A DNA stretch of 57,824 nt from Terriglobia bacterium. Lineage in GTDB: Bacteria > Acidobacteriota > Terriglobia > Bryobacterales > Bryobacteraceae. Of this stretch, positions 46,229-54,961 are shown in pieces. Within the stretch, counting starts at the first letter, position 1, and every line of letters begins with the position of its first letter. The DNA is taken from contig RGPS01000013.1 of NCBI GenBank assembly GCA_010084195.1, positions 1 to 57,824 on the forward strand. The letters run 5' to 3'. The position numbers and the translations under genes are program-made. Below the pieces are notes generated by a model that saw only the letters and a list, made by a program, of their open reading frames with translations, was not told the origin of the DNA and did no database searches.

Positions 46229-47599
46229 CTAGTCAAAGACCTCCGGATCCGGATCCTGGAAGAATTCGGTGTGCAGCGCTTCCACCGCCGTACGAACATC
46301 TTTTCCCGCCACCACGACGCCCAGATTCAACAGGGAGGCGCCCTGCGAAATCATCCGGACGTTTACGTTTCGCAGAGCCTGAAACACACTGGCAGCCACA
46401 CCCGGAGTATTGCGAATATTCTCACCCACCAGACAGACAATCGCCTGATCGGTTTCGGTAGAGACCTCAGCAAACTCACTCAGCGCGGCGGTAACTTCTG
46501 CCATACGGGCCGGGTTATCAATCGTCAGCGACACACTAACTTCACTGGTAGCGATCATATCGACCGATGTTTCGAAGCGGTCAAACACTTCGAAGATGCG
46601 CCGCAGGAAGCCGTGCGCCATAAACATCCGGCTCGACTGAATATTCACCAGTGTGATATTCCGCTTGCAGGCTATCGACTTCACCGCATTGCGGCAGGGA
46701 ACCGGGTTCGCGACGATCGTGGTCCCGGGGACTTCGGGGCGTCGCGAGTTCAGAATCAACACCGGAATATTCCGTTCCACCGCAGGAATCACGGTGGCAG
46801 GATGCAACACCTTCGCCCCGAAATACGCCAGTTCGGCGGCTTCGGCAAACGAGATACTCTTCACCCGATGGCCACCGGGCAGAATCGTGGGATCGGCAGT
46901 TAACATCCCGTCCACGTCAGTCCAGATCTCGATAGCCTCGGCGCCGATACCCGCCCCGACAATCGAAGCCGTAAAGTCCGACCCGCCGCGGCCGAGGGTA
47001 GAGGTAACCCCATCTTCCGTGGCACCAATAAAACCGCCCATCACGACCACCTTTTCGGCGGCCATAGCGGGGATGACAGCTTCGAGCTTCTTGTATGTCT
47101 GCTCAAATAGCGGTGCCGCCTGCGTATGGCGCTTGTCCGTAACAATCACCTTACGGGAATCAAGATGGACCGCAGGCAGGCCGTAATGATTAAAAGCCAG
47201 CGTAACAACGTAACTCGACAGCCGCTCACCATAACTGGAAATAGCATCAATCGAGCGGGGCGTCAGTTCCCCGATGACAGCGATGCCTTTCACTAATTCG
47301 GTAAGTTCCTGAAAGTGATCGTCCAGAACCCTGTCCAGTTCCGCACGGTGTTCCAGCGGCACCACCAGCCGGGCTTCACGAGAATGAAAATCCCGCAGAT
47401 CGTGAATCTGCCGGATGTATTCATCGCGCTGCCCGGCGATTGCTGCATTGGCAATAGCGAGCAGTTTGTTGGTTGTCTTTCCCATCGCAGAAACGACCAC
47501 GACGGGTCTGCGCGCCAGGCGACCTTTAACAATGCCGGCGACACGCTCAATGGCGGCTGCCGATTCGACGGACGTGCCGCCGAACTTCATGACCAGCAT
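46229..47599 (-). CDS. lysC: aspartate kinase
   Basis: A 456-residue monofunctional aspartokinase catalysing the first step from aspartate to lysine, threonine and methionine. 'MKFGGTSV' opens the kinase domain and 'GGSDFTASIVGAGIGAEAIEIWTDVDG' (two adjoining stretches) marks the substrate site. Two ACT-type regulatory domains lie in the last ~150 residues, suggesting feedback inhibition, probably by lysine. The ATG shares its A with the upstream asd TAA (TAATG). Confidence 0.95.
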   Translation of the reverse strand: MLVMKFGGTSVESAAAIERVAGIVKGRLARRPVVVVSAMGKTTNKLLAIANAAIAGQRDEYIRQIHDLRDFHSREARLVVPLEHRAELDRVLDDHFQELTELVKGIAVIGELTPRSIDAISSYGERLSSYVVTLAFNHYGLPAVHLDSRKVIVTDKRHTQAAPLFEQTYKKLEAVIPAMAAEKVVVMGGFIGATEDGVTSTLGRGGSDFTASIVGAGIGAEAIEIWTDVDGMLTADPTILPGGHRVKSISFAEAAELAYFGAKVLHPATVIPAVERNIPVLILNSRRPEVPGTTIVANPVPCRNAVKSIACKRNITLVNIQSSRMFMAHGFLRRIFEVFDRFETSVDMIATSEVSVSLTIDNPARMAEVTAALSEFAEVSTETDQAIVCLVGENIRNTPGVAASVFQALRNVNVRMISQGASLLNLGVVVAGKDVRTAVEALHTEFFQDPDPEVFD

Positions 47600-48645
47600 T
47601 AGCCCAACAACCCTTCAGAGTGAATCAGCTCCGCATTCAACACAGCCGCCCCGGCTGCGCCGCGAACCGTATTGTGCCCCAGCGCGACAAACTTCCAGTC
47701 GAATACCGGGCACTTACGCAACCGACCAACAAACGTGACCATGCCGCGCTCACGTTCCACATCTTTACGGGGCTGCGGACGATCCTGCTCCGCCAGATAC
47801 TGCACCGGGAACTTCGGAGCCGACGGCAGCTTCCTTTGCTGCGGGACGCCCTGAAACGTTTCGAAAGCATTGCGCAGATCCGCTTCCGTAGGCTGAGATG
47901 AAAACTCCACAGACACGGTTACGGTGTGTCCATCGATGACAGCTACGCGGTTACAGTGAGCACTGACTTTGGCAGCCAGCGGTGCAATATGATTGCCCGC
48001 GAAAGTACCCAGGATCTTCTGTGTTTCTTCCTGAATTTTCTCTTCTTCGCCGCCGATGTACGGAATCACGTTACCGAGAATATCCATGGAAGGAACTCCC
48101 GGATAGCCCGCGCCTGAAACCGCCTGCAGCGTCGTGGTTACCACCTTCGTGATGCCGAACTGCACCAGCGGAGCCAGGGCCATCGTCAATACGATGGTGG
48201 AGCAGTTCGGGTTGGTAACAACAGCACCCTTCCAGCCACGACCAGCCTGCTGGCCTGCAATCAGCTTCAGATGGTCCGCATTAATCTCCGGAACAATCAG
48301 CGGCACGTCATGATCCATCCGGTGATTCTTCGAATTCGATACCACCATGTGACCAGCCGCAGCAAAGGCCTGTTCAATCTCCGTAGCAACTGAGGCATCC
48401 ATGGCTGAAAACACCAGCTTCGGGGCATTGCCGGGCTTCGAGTCCGACACCGTCAGGCGAGCCGCCGACTCCGGCGCAGAACCCCCGAGATGCCACTTCG
48501 CAGCCTCGGTGTAGCGTTTGCCCGCCGAGCGTTCGCTCGCTCCGAGCCAAGCCAGTTCGAACAACGGATGGCCTTCAAGAAACTTGATGAAATGCTGTCC
48601 CACCATGCCGGTGGCGCCGAGAATGCCTACTTCGATCTTGCTCAT
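47599..48645 (-). CDS. asd: aspartate-semialdehyde dehydrogenase
   Basis: A 348-residue NADP-dependent enzyme reducing aspartyl phosphate. 'GILGATGMVGQHFI' is the nucleotide loop, the active-site cysteine is in 'NPNCSTIV', and 'SGAGYPGVP' follows. The form resembles the archaeal/fungal-type Asd subfamily more than the enterobacterial one. The ATG overlaps the dapE-like stop (ATGA). Confidence 0.95.
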   Translation of the reverse strand: MSKIEVGILGATGMVGQHFIKFLEGHPLFELAWLGASERSAGKRYTEAAKWHLGGSAPESAARLTVSDSKPGNAPKLVFSAMDASVATEIEQAFAAAGHMVVSNSKNHRMDHDVPLIVPEINADHLKLIAGQQAGRGWKGAVVTNPNCSTIVLTMALAPLVQFGITKVVTTTLQAVSGAGYPGVPSMDILGNVIPYIGGEEEKIQEETQKILGTFAGNHIAPLAAKVSAHCNRVAVIDGHTVTVSVEFSSQPTEADLRNAFETFQGVPQQRKLPSAPKFPVQYLAEQDRPQPRKDVERERGMVTFVGRLRKCPVFDWKFVALGHNTVRGAAGAAVLNAELIHSEGLLG

Positions 48646-49649
48646 ATACCCTGCAGTTGCCTGACCATTCTTTGATAGATTTCAACCGCGTCCAGCAGTT
48701 GTTGTTTCGGTACCCTTTCGTCGAGCGTGTGCGCGACGTGTATCGTGCCCGGGCCAAACAGGAGCGGTTGCCCCCACTTGCCTCCGAACGCCGGAATATC
48801 GGTTGTATAGGCGACCACCGTAGTGGGCAGCCCTTCCACAGCCGTTAACCGCAGTGCCGGAATCTCCAGCACAAAATTGAGTTCCACCTTACCCGCCACA
48901 GCCGCTTCCAGAGCCTTGCGGGTAGCCGCAGAATCGCCGACGAGGCGGATGAAAATCTCGGCCCGCGCTTCATCCGGAATCACATTCGGCGCTCGCCCGC
49001 CCTTGATCACACCAATGTTCAGGGTGCTCGGTCCCAGAATGTCGTCCACAGGTAACTCAACGGCGCGAATCGCCTGTAACGCATCCAGTAACTTGTTGAT
49101 GGCAGAATCCCCCAACTCGGGATACGCCGAGTGCGCCATCTTGCCCCGCGCCACTAACTCATAGCGAAGCGCACCCTTCGACCCCAACGCTAACTGGTTC
49201 TCCGTAGGTTCGCCGTTAATTACAAACTTCGAACCCCGGGGATTCGCCGCCGCATGATACGCCCCCGCGGAATTACGCTCTTCACCAACCACAAACAATA
49301 GCCCGAAGTTACGCGTGCCAGCCTCCAGCAACCGCGTGGCCGCCGTAATCATGGACGCAATAATGCCCTTGGTATCGCACGCCCCCCGGCCCCATATATT
49401 GTCGTCATCTTCCCTGGAAGGGATGAACGGTGGCACGGTATCCATGTGCGTGGATAAGGTAACCACAGGCTCCCCGAACGAAGCAAACACATTCCAGCGG
49501 TCCGGCTCCACTTCGAGGCGTTCCAGCTTGCCATCAAAGCGAGCACACAGTTCACCCAGATAGTCCGACAGGAAATGCCCGACGGCAAGCTCTTCCGGGG
49601 TTACTGAGGGGATGTCAATTAATTTTCGCGTGAGCTCAAATACATGCAT
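48642..49649 (-). CDS. dapE: M20 family metallopeptidase, probable succinyl-diaminopimelate desuccinylase
   Basis: A 335-residue di-zinc deacylase. Metal ligands and the catalytic pair are visible: His68 and Asp70 ('THMDT'), Asp92 ('GACDTKG'), Glu123-Glu124 ('VGEERN') and Glu147 ('INGEPT'). The M20 family also includes ArgE and LysK, but the position at the head of an operon with dapD (succinyl branch) favours DapE. ATG 49649 is preferred over a second ATG four bases downstream, which is out of frame. Confidence 0.85.
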   Translation of the reverse strand: MHVFELTRKLIDIPSVTPEELAVGHFLSDYLGELCARFDGKLERLEVEPDRWNVFASFGEPVVTLSTHMDTVPPFIPSREDDDNIWGRGACDTKGIIASMITAATRLLEAGTRNFGLLFVVGEERNSAGAYHAAANPRGSKFVINGEPTENQLALGSKGALRYELVARGKMAHSAYPELGDSAINKLLDALQAIRAVELPVDDILGPSTLNIGVIKGGRAPNVIPDEARAEIFIRLVGDSAATRKALEAAVAGKVELNFVLEIPALRLTAVEGLPTTVVAYTTDIPAFGGKWGQPLLFGPGTIHVAHTLDERVPKQQLLDAVEIYQRMVRQLQGI

Positions 49650-49977
49650 AAAAGGCCGTTTCGACAGCTTTCAGCAGAGTTGGATCGCGTGAGGAGAGTG
49701 AGGGACCTGCAGGTAAAACAATCACTGTCCCGGAAGCGCTCCACCCGAACCACTTGCGGTTCAGGTGACAGTGACGGAGTTTCAACTCACGTCCCCAACC
49801 GCCCGGCCCCATCAGGCCAAACGATTTCGGCGGACGACCCCCAGCGAATGCCTCCCGTGAAAGCGGGAACTGCTGACATCTGCACCTGGCCGCCGCACCT
49901 CTACCAGAAAACTCAGGATAACACGCATACTTCTTTACAATGCCAATCGTGATATCCTCCGCACAAGGAACCCACGA
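49650..49977. promoter_or_regulatory. 328-bp divergent intergenic region between dapE and the DLH gene
   Basis: No convincing gene lies here; open frames in it are short and lack family features. It must carry the promoter of the dap operon (minus) and that of the hydrolase (plus). A TACAAT at 49936-49941, 36 bp before the hydrolase ATG, is a fair -10 but lacks a good -35. A nested inverted repeat sits at 49722-49774. Confidence 0.5.
49722..49774. other. nested inverted repeat (8-bp outer, 5-bp inner stem)
   Basis: TCACTGTC (49722-49729) pairs with GACAGTGA (49767-49774). Inside, GAACC (49747-49751) pairs with GGTTC (49758-49762). Both stems are perfect. This could be a structured leader of the dap operon or a protein-binding site; no known riboswitch is recognised. 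Confidence 0.35.
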
Positions 49978-50889
49978 ATGCAATCAGACAGACCCAAGAT
50001 GCCGACAGAGGCAGTCAAGCTCTACAACCTGTTCATCCATGGCGACATCAATCGCCGCGACTTCATGGACGGCCTGCAGAAAATCGCCACCGCCAGCCTC
50101 GCAGTCGCCACCATGGTGGAGGCTCTCATGCCGAACTACGCGGCAGCCCAGCAGATCGCCCCCACTGACAACCGCATCAAGGCTTCTTACGAAACCATTC
50201 CTTCACCCAATGGCAATGGGACCATCAAGGGCTATTTCGTCCGCCCCATCAGCGCCGATACCCGCAATGCGATGCCCACCAAGCTGCCTGGCATTCTGGT
50301 AGTCCACGAAAATCGGGGCCTGAATCCTCACATCGAAGACCTTGCTCGTCGCATGGCGATGGCGAACTTCATGGCATTTGCTCCGGATGGCCTCACCTCG
50401 CAGGGCGGCTTCCCTGGTGATGACTACCGTGGTGGAGAGTTGTTCCGAAAAGTGGACGGAAAGAAGATGGCCGAAGATATGGTCGCCTCTGCCCTCTGGC
50501 TGAAAAACCGCCCCGATTGCACGGGCAAGATCGGCGTCACCGGCTTCTGCTACGGTGGTGGCATTTCCAACACGCTGGCGGTTCGGCTCGGAGCCGATCT
50601 GGCTGCAGCAGCGCCCTTCTACGGTGGCCCGCCCGCCAAAGAAGACGTTGCGAAGATCAAGGCAGCAGTCCTCGTCCACCACGGCGAACTGGATACCCGT
50701 CTGGCGGCAGGCTGGCCCACGTATGACGCTGCACTGAAAGATGCCGGTGCTCCGCACGAAGGCTACATCTATCCTGGAGCGGTACACGGCTTCAATTGCG
50801 ACGCGACACCAGAGCGCTACAACAAAGCGGCCGCAGACCTCGCCTGGCAGCGCACCATCGACTGGTTCAACAAGTACGTTCGGGGCTAA
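49978..50889 (+). CDS. Tat-exported dienelactone hydrolase family protein (YghX-like)
   Basis: A 303-residue alpha/beta-hydrolase of the dienelactone-hydrolase family. The N-terminal region has a twin-arginine-like motif 'NRRDFM' (25-30) and a hydrophobic stretch ending near 'AAAQQ'. Catalytic residues are visible: Glu111 ('VVHENRG'), nucleophile Cys191 ('GFCYGG'), Asp239 and His270 ('GAVHGF'). Substrate unknown. Its TAA overlaps the stop of the convergent Uma2 gene. Confidence 0.85.
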   Translation: MQSDRPKMPTEAVKLYNLFIHGDINRRDFMDGLQKIATASLAVATMVEALMPNYAAAQQIAPTDNRIKASYETIPSPNGNGTIKGYFVRPISADTRNAMPTKLPGILVVHENRGLNPHIEDLARRMAMANFMAFAPDGLTSQGGFPGDDYRGGELFRKVDGKKMAEDMVASALWLKNRPDCTGKIGVTGFCYGGGISNTLAVRLGADLAAAAPFYGGPPAKEDVAKIKAAVLVHHGELDTRLAAGWPTYDAALKDAGAPHEGYIYPGAVHGFNCDATPERYNKAAADLAWQRTIDWFNKYVRG

Positions 50890-51425
50890 GCTTCGAAGAT
50901 CGAATCGACAGCAAGGCTGCCTCCGAACATGAGCGGGATTTCATCCCCCGCTTTGTAGCTCCGGGGGCGGCCTTCCTGTTTTGAGACGCGCACCTGGCGG
51001 CGTTTTGGATCCACAACCCAGAATTCCAGGGTTCCGTTTTCGAGACACAGTTGTTCGCGGTCCAGCATTTCAGAGGCTGAATTTGAGGGCGAGAGAACTT
51101 CGACGACAAGTTCGGGAGCGCCTTCCAGATAGCCGTCGTCCGAACTGGCTGCCAGACGTGCCTTAGTAACAAAGGCGACATCCGCAATTCGGTAGTTACG
51201 GCCACCGGGGGTTCGAAATCCGACCTCCGTTAAAACCCGTCCGGCAGCGCGGAAGCGCGGAACGAGATTATCGGTCAGGTTGCCTTGAATAAGGGTATGT
51301 CCGAGCTTCGGTGGGGGCACTGAGATTACTTCTCCGTGGTGGAGTTCAAGACGATCACCATTCGTCGGGTCGGGCAGTTGCTCGAACTCAGCGAAAGTCA
51401 GCAGGGCGGTGGCGGTCGCGGTCAT
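50886..51425 (-). CDS. Uma2 family protein (PD-(D/E)XK nuclease fold), first copy
   Basis: A 179-residue Uma2 (DUF820) protein. The fold's acidic residues are Asp82 ('IADVAFV') and Glu109 ('LVVEVLSPS'), with the family ending 'EFWVVDPKRRQVRV'. Uma2 proteins occur in many copies in Cyanobacteria, Deinococcus and Acidobacteria; their function is not established. It is followed upstream by a second Uma2 gene on the same strand. Confidence 0.85.
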   Translation of the reverse strand: MTATATALLTFAEFEQLPDPTNGDRLELHHGEVISVPPPKLGHTLIQGNLTDNLVPRFRAAGRVLTEVGFRTPGGRNYRIADVAFVTKARLAASSDDGYLEGAPELVVEVLSPSNSASEMLDREQLCLENGTLEFWVVDPKRRQVRVSKQEGRPRSYKAGDEIPLMFGGSLAVDSIFEA

Positions 51426-51461
51426 TGCGTTGTCCTGTTCCTGATTGTAGCCCGAAACCGC

Positions 51462-52031
51462 TTAGAGCTCCACCCGAGCATATAAGCGGCTCAGCGACAG
51501 CCGGCAGCCGACACTGGCACATTCCACTTCCTCCGGCAGGTCGATATACTCGCGCATCAACCACGTTCCATCAGCTTGCCGGGTATGGTGCTCCACTCCA
51601 ATTCGGTCCTGCCGAATCAGCAAGTATTCAGCGAACGATGGCAGCGAGCGATAATACTCAAATTTCTCAGCGCGATCATAGTTGCTTGTAGAGGGTGAGA
51701 GAACCTCGATTATCAAAGTTGCATCGGTAACTGTATCCCTGCGTTCATCCAGAAACTGCTGCGACCCGCAAGTCACCAGAATATCGGCGTAAGTATACAC
51801 CTGATGGGCCAGGCTGTAGAGACGGAGGTCCGTTGCGAAGGGCTCACAAGGCGAGTCCACCAGCGCCGCATCCAGGCTTGTGAGCGCATTTCTGACAATT
51901 CGCGCATGATTGGCAGTTGCGCCGGCCATAGCGAACATGCGCCCGCCGATGTATTCGCTTCGGTGGGGTGCCTCGCGTTCGATGGCGAGGTATTCGTCAG
52001 GCGTCAGAAAGGTGGAGACTGGAAAGGCCAT
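51462..52031 (-). CDS. Uma2 family protein, second copy
   Basis: A 189-residue Uma2 protein with the N-terminal 'LTPDEYLAIEREAPHRSEYIGG' type start, 'MAGATANHARIVRNA', Asp83 ('YADILVT') and Glu109 ('LIIEVLSPS'). It differs strongly from its neighbour, so the pair is not a recent duplication. The 36-bp gap between them suggests cotranscription. The 72 bp upstream to the acyltransferase end hold nothing notable. Confidence 0.85.
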   Translation of the reverse strand: MAFPVSTFLTPDEYLAIEREAPHRSEYIGGRMFAMAGATANHARIVRNALTSLDAALVDSPCEPFATDLRLYSLAHQVYTYADILVTCGSQQFLDERRDTVTDATLIIEVLSPSTSNYDRAEKFEYYRSLPSFAEYLLIRQDRIGVEHHTRQADGTWLMREYIDLPEEVECASVGCRLSLSRLYARVEL

Positions 52032-52103
52032 GGAGTCGGTACCATAATCGCACTCTCCAGCCCCGTTTCTGGTGCCCGTACTTCGGAACTCCCTTCATGG
52101 ACG

Positions 52104-53153
52104 TTAGTCCCTACCCCCAAAACGTAACGAACCGGCATACCGCTGTGCCGGTCTTTCCACCAGCCGGTACAGCGCATATGCAGCGCCCACGCTCACCAAC
52201 CCAGCCACAAGAATGGCAACAAGGCTGGTGAAGTTTGAGCGTGGCAAGCGCTGTGCCAGATTGATAATTCGCCCCCCGATCGGCACGTGGATCAAATAGA
52301 GCGAATAGCTAATGGTGCCGAAGAAAGACAGCGCTGGACGGGCTAACCCCGCGCCAACCCACATTGGCGCGAACACAATCACCCCCGCAGTCCCGAGGCA
52401 AACCACCATACTTCCTGCCCCCAGCCCTGTATAAACCATCCCCGCGGCACTCAGCAGCACCAGCATCGTTTCTTTCGCAGAGCTCACTCTCGCGGTGAAC
52501 TGAAACACCGCTATTCCAATAACGAACTGGGCCAACTGGCTCGTGAGCGCCGCGTCAGCGGGTCGCCAGAATGATGCGGCGAGCAACACGGCCACCGCGC
52601 CCAGGCGCACTCCTCTGCGCGGGCTCGCAATCAGGGGATAAACAACCGCAATCAGCACGTAAAACTGGCACTCCACCGCCAGCGTCCAGAACACCGGATT
52701 GAGCCACTGCTGATGAACCAATGGAGTCAGGTAGCCCAGGTGCCATCCAATCTGAGCCAGATCCAGTCGAAATGGCTGTCCCCGATAGCCAGGTACCAGC
52801 GTCGATAGCCAGGCCAACAGCACCACCAGCAGGATCGTAATCAGATATGACGGCTCAATCCGCACCACCCTCTTCCACAGGAACCGCCGGAAGGTCCCCG
52901 CATTCAACTGATACCCCGCACGCCACAATGACCACGGCAGAATGAAGCCGGAGATGACAAAAAACACATCTACCCCGTAAAAACCGAAACCTCCGATACT
53001 CTTCAGTATCGGAGGTGCGTAAAACTCGGTATTCCCTACAGAAAAATGAAACAGAGCCACCGCTAACGCCGCCAGACCACGCAGCGAATCGATGACCGGA
53101 ACCCTTTCTGAATCTAGTATTTCGGCACGCTGGGGTCCACCGTGTCGCTCCAC
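52104..53153 (-). CDS. acyltransferase family 3 (OafA/YrhL-like) membrane protein
   Basis: A roughly 349-residue integral-membrane acyltransferase with about ten helices. Typical segments are 'VIDSLRGLAALAVALFHF' near the N-terminus with the catalytic-type His, 'GVDVFFVISGFI' and 'RIEPSYL'. Such enzymes O-acetylate polysaccharides, lipids or antibiotics. The start is unclear: no ATG lies near the first helix, so I use GTG 53153, which overlaps moeZ by 40 bp; another non-ATG start is possible. It is the last gene of the cysM-moeZ operon, which may not share its function. Confidence 0.75.
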   Translation of the reverse strand: MERHGGPQRAEILDSERVPVIDSLRGLAALAVALFHFSVGNTEFYAPPILKSIGGFGFYGVDVFFVISGFILPWSLWRAGYQLNAGTFRRFLWKRVVRIEPSYLITILLVVLLAWLSTLVPGYRGQPFRLDLAQIGWHLGYLTPLVHQQWLNPVFWTLAVECQFYVLIAVVYPLIASPRRGVRLGAVAVLLAASFWRPADAALTSQLAQFVIGIAVFQFTARVSSAKETMLVLLSAAGMVYTGLGAGSMVVCLGTAGVIVFAPMWVGAGLARPALSFFGTISYSLYLIHVPIGGRIINLAQRLPRSNFTSLVAILVAGLVSVGAAYALYRLVERPAQRYAGSLRFGGRD

Positions 53154-54277
53154 TTCGTGATGCCGCCCGTCATGTTCAGAACACTGGTAAAGCCGTTGGC
53201 CCGCAGAATATCGCAAGCCTTAGCGCTCCGTCCCCCCATCTTGCAATGGATCACAATGTCGTCGGCAGCATTCAGTTCACCCAACCTGTTCGCCACCTCG
53301 GCCAGCGGAATCAGAACAGAACCAGGGATCTTCGCAATCTGGTACTCATGCGGTTCGCGAACGTCCACCAGAACGAACTTGTCGCCCCGGTCCTGCTTCG
53401 CTTTTACTTCGGACGGCTGAATTTCGCCGGGTGCATTCACGTGTGTTTCCTCCACGGGTGCCTGTTGCGGCACGCCACAAAATTGGTGATAGTCGATCAG
53501 TTTCGTAATGGTCCGATGGTCACCGCACACCGGGCATTCCGGATTTTTCCGAAGTTTCAGTTCACGGAACTTCATCTCCAGAGCGTCATACAACAGCAGG
53601 CGCCCCACTAACGGCTTGCCCGTGCCCAAAATCAATTTCACGGTCTCGGTGGCCTGAATCAGGCCAATCACTCCAGGCAAAATCCCCAGCACTCCGCCTT
53701 CAGCGCAACTCGGCACCAGCCCCGGAGGCGGCGGCTCCGGATACAGGCAGCGATAGCACGGCCCCCCCTCGTAAGCGAAAACCGTCGCTTGCCCTTCGAA
53801 CCGAAAGATGGAACCATACACATTCGGCTTGCCCAACAGCACGCAGGCATCATTCACAAGATAACGCGTAGGGAAGTTATCGGTACCATCCACCACGTAA
53901 TCGTAGTCCTTGATGATGTCCAGAGCGTTCTCACTCGTCAGCGCCACTTCATGCCGTTCCAGCTGCACGAAGGGGTTAATATCCCGCATGCTCTCAATCG
54001 CGGAATCGATCTTCGGGCGCCCAACATCCTTGGTACCGTGAATCACCTGGCGTTGCAGGTTGGTGTAATCAACAACGTCGAAATCAACCAGGCCGATTCG
54101 ACCAATCCCCGCTGCCGTCAGATAAAGCGCCAGCGGAGCCCCCAGGCCCCCGGTCCCCACCAGCAGAACGCTCGCCTGCTTCAGTTTCAACTGGCCTTCC
54201 ATACCCACTTCGGGCATGATCAGGTGGCGGCTATAGCGAAGAATCTCTTCGTTGGAAAGTGTTACTTCAGCCGACAT
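53114..54277 (-). CDS. moeZ: MoeZ/ThiF-type sulfur-carrier adenylyltransferase with rhodanese domain
   Basis: A 387-residue fusion. The E1-like adenylation domain has 'LVGTGGLGAPLA' (39-50), 'DFDVVDYTNLQRQ', zinc cysteines (CYRC, CPVCG) and the conserved Cys in 'PSCAEGGVLG'. The C-terminal rhodanese domain carries the persulfide Cys in 'HCKMGGRS'. It would adenylylate the CysO C-terminus and convert it to a thiocarboxylate. ATG 54277 lies inside the last codons of cysO, giving an 11-bp overlap that encodes cysO's extra tail. Confidence 0.9.
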   Translation of the reverse strand: MSAEVTLSNEEILRYSRHLIMPEVGMEGQLKLKQASVLLVGTGGLGAPLALYLTAAGIGRIGLVDFDVVDYTNLQRQVIHGTKDVGRPKIDSAIESMRDINPFVQLERHEVALTSENALDIIKDYDYVVDGTDNFPTRYLVNDACVLLGKPNVYGSIFRFEGQATVFAYEGGPCYRCLYPEPPPPGLVPSCAEGGVLGILPGVIGLIQATETVKLILGTGKPLVGRLLLYDALEMKFRELKLRKNPECPVCGDHRTITKLIDYHQFCGVPQQAPVEETHVNAPGEIQPSEVKAKQDRGDKFVLVDVREPHEYQIAKIPGSVLIPLAEVANRLGELNAADDIVIHCKMGGRSAKACDILRANGFTSVLNMTGGITKWSDTVDPSVPKY

Positions 54278-54551
54278 GCTTTCCGCCTGCAATACTCGGA
54301 ACAATCGACAAAGTGTCGGAATCCGTTACCGCCGTGGCCTCTTTACCCGTGTACCGGATATCTTCGTCGTTCAGGTAAACATTCACGAAGCTGCGCAGTT
54401 TGCCCTCATCGTTATAAAGATTCTTCTTCAGCTCCGGGAATCTGGCGATCAGCGCTCCCATCACTTCGCCGACGGTCGCACCGGGCAATTCAACGTTGTC
54501 ATTTTTCTCCGCAAACTGCCGCAGCGGAGTGGGGATTAAGATTCGGGCCAT
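54267..54551 (-). CDS. cysO: CysO-like sulfur-carrier protein (MoaD/ThiS, ubiquitin-like) with masked Gly-Gly
   Basis: A 94-residue beta-grasp protein. 'FVNVYLNDEDIRYTGKEATA' closely follows the pattern of mycobacterial CysO, the thiocarboxylate sulfur donor for cysteine synthesis. Such carriers must end in Gly-Gly; here Gly89-Gly90 is followed by Lys-His-Val-Gly. Those four codons overlap the moeZ start. Activation would need removal of the tail, and the adjacent JAMM protease is the likely enzyme (precedent: QbsE/QbsD in Pseudomonas). It overlaps the protease gene by 16 bp. Confidence 0.88.
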   Translation of the reverse strand: MARILIPTPLRQFAEKNDNVELPGATVGEVMGALIARFPELKKNLYNDEGKLRSFVNVYLNDEDIRYTGKEATAVTDSDTLSIVPSIAGGKHVG

Positions 54552-54961
54552 GTAAGTTCCTCTTTTTCAGCGTGTGTCTGTTCTGCGTTTGGCAGCCAGC
54601 TGTTCGCGTGATCAAACGACCCGTTCTGGATCGACAGCACGACGAACGAATACCAGGGGCACGAATTCTTCAGGTCAGTCTCTGAAAAATAGGCCCCGCA
54701 ATCGGGGTGTGAATGATAAATGCCGATCATATCCAGCCCGAGCCGCCGGGCTTCGCGATCAGCCTTCAATAAATCTTCCGGACGAAGCTCGTAGCGCGCC
54801 GCCTGCGAGCCCTGCGAGACATTGTCCAGCAGCATCGCCACAGTAACGACTTTGTTATCGCCATCAACGGTGCCAAGCATCGCCCCGCAGCATTCATTCG
54901 GATAAACAGCCTGCGCGTGATTAACCATCTCGCGCCACGGCGCGCGTTCTATATGGACCAT
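54536..54961 (-). CDS. mec: Mec+-like M67 (JAMM/MPN+) metallopeptidase
   Basis: A 141-residue zinc protease. The JAMM motif is complete: Glu23 ('PNECCG'), His83-x-His85 ('YHSHPDCGAYFSETD'), Ser93 and Asp96. In Mycobacterium the orthologous Mec+ releases cysteine from the CysO-cysteine adduct. In other ThiS-like systems a JAMM protease trims extra residues to expose Gly-Gly; here it may do both. It overlaps cysM by 13 bp and cysO by 16 bp. Confidence 0.9.
   Translation of the reverse strand: MVHIERAPWREMVNHAQAVYPNECCGAMLGTVDGDNKVVTVAMLLDNVSQGSQAARYELRPEDLLKADREARRLGLDMIGIYHSHPDCGAYFSETDLKNSCPWYSFVVLSIQNGSFDHANSWLPNAEQTHAEKEELTWPES

Noticed and set aside
45419-46903. 494-codon open frame antisense to dapA, dapB and lysC
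   Set aside because: Spans three genes with clear active sites on the minus strand; translation is not protein-like.
49644-49952. 102-codon open frame in the dapE upstream region
   Set aside because: No ribosome-binding site, odd composition and overlap with the dapE start; treated as non-coding.
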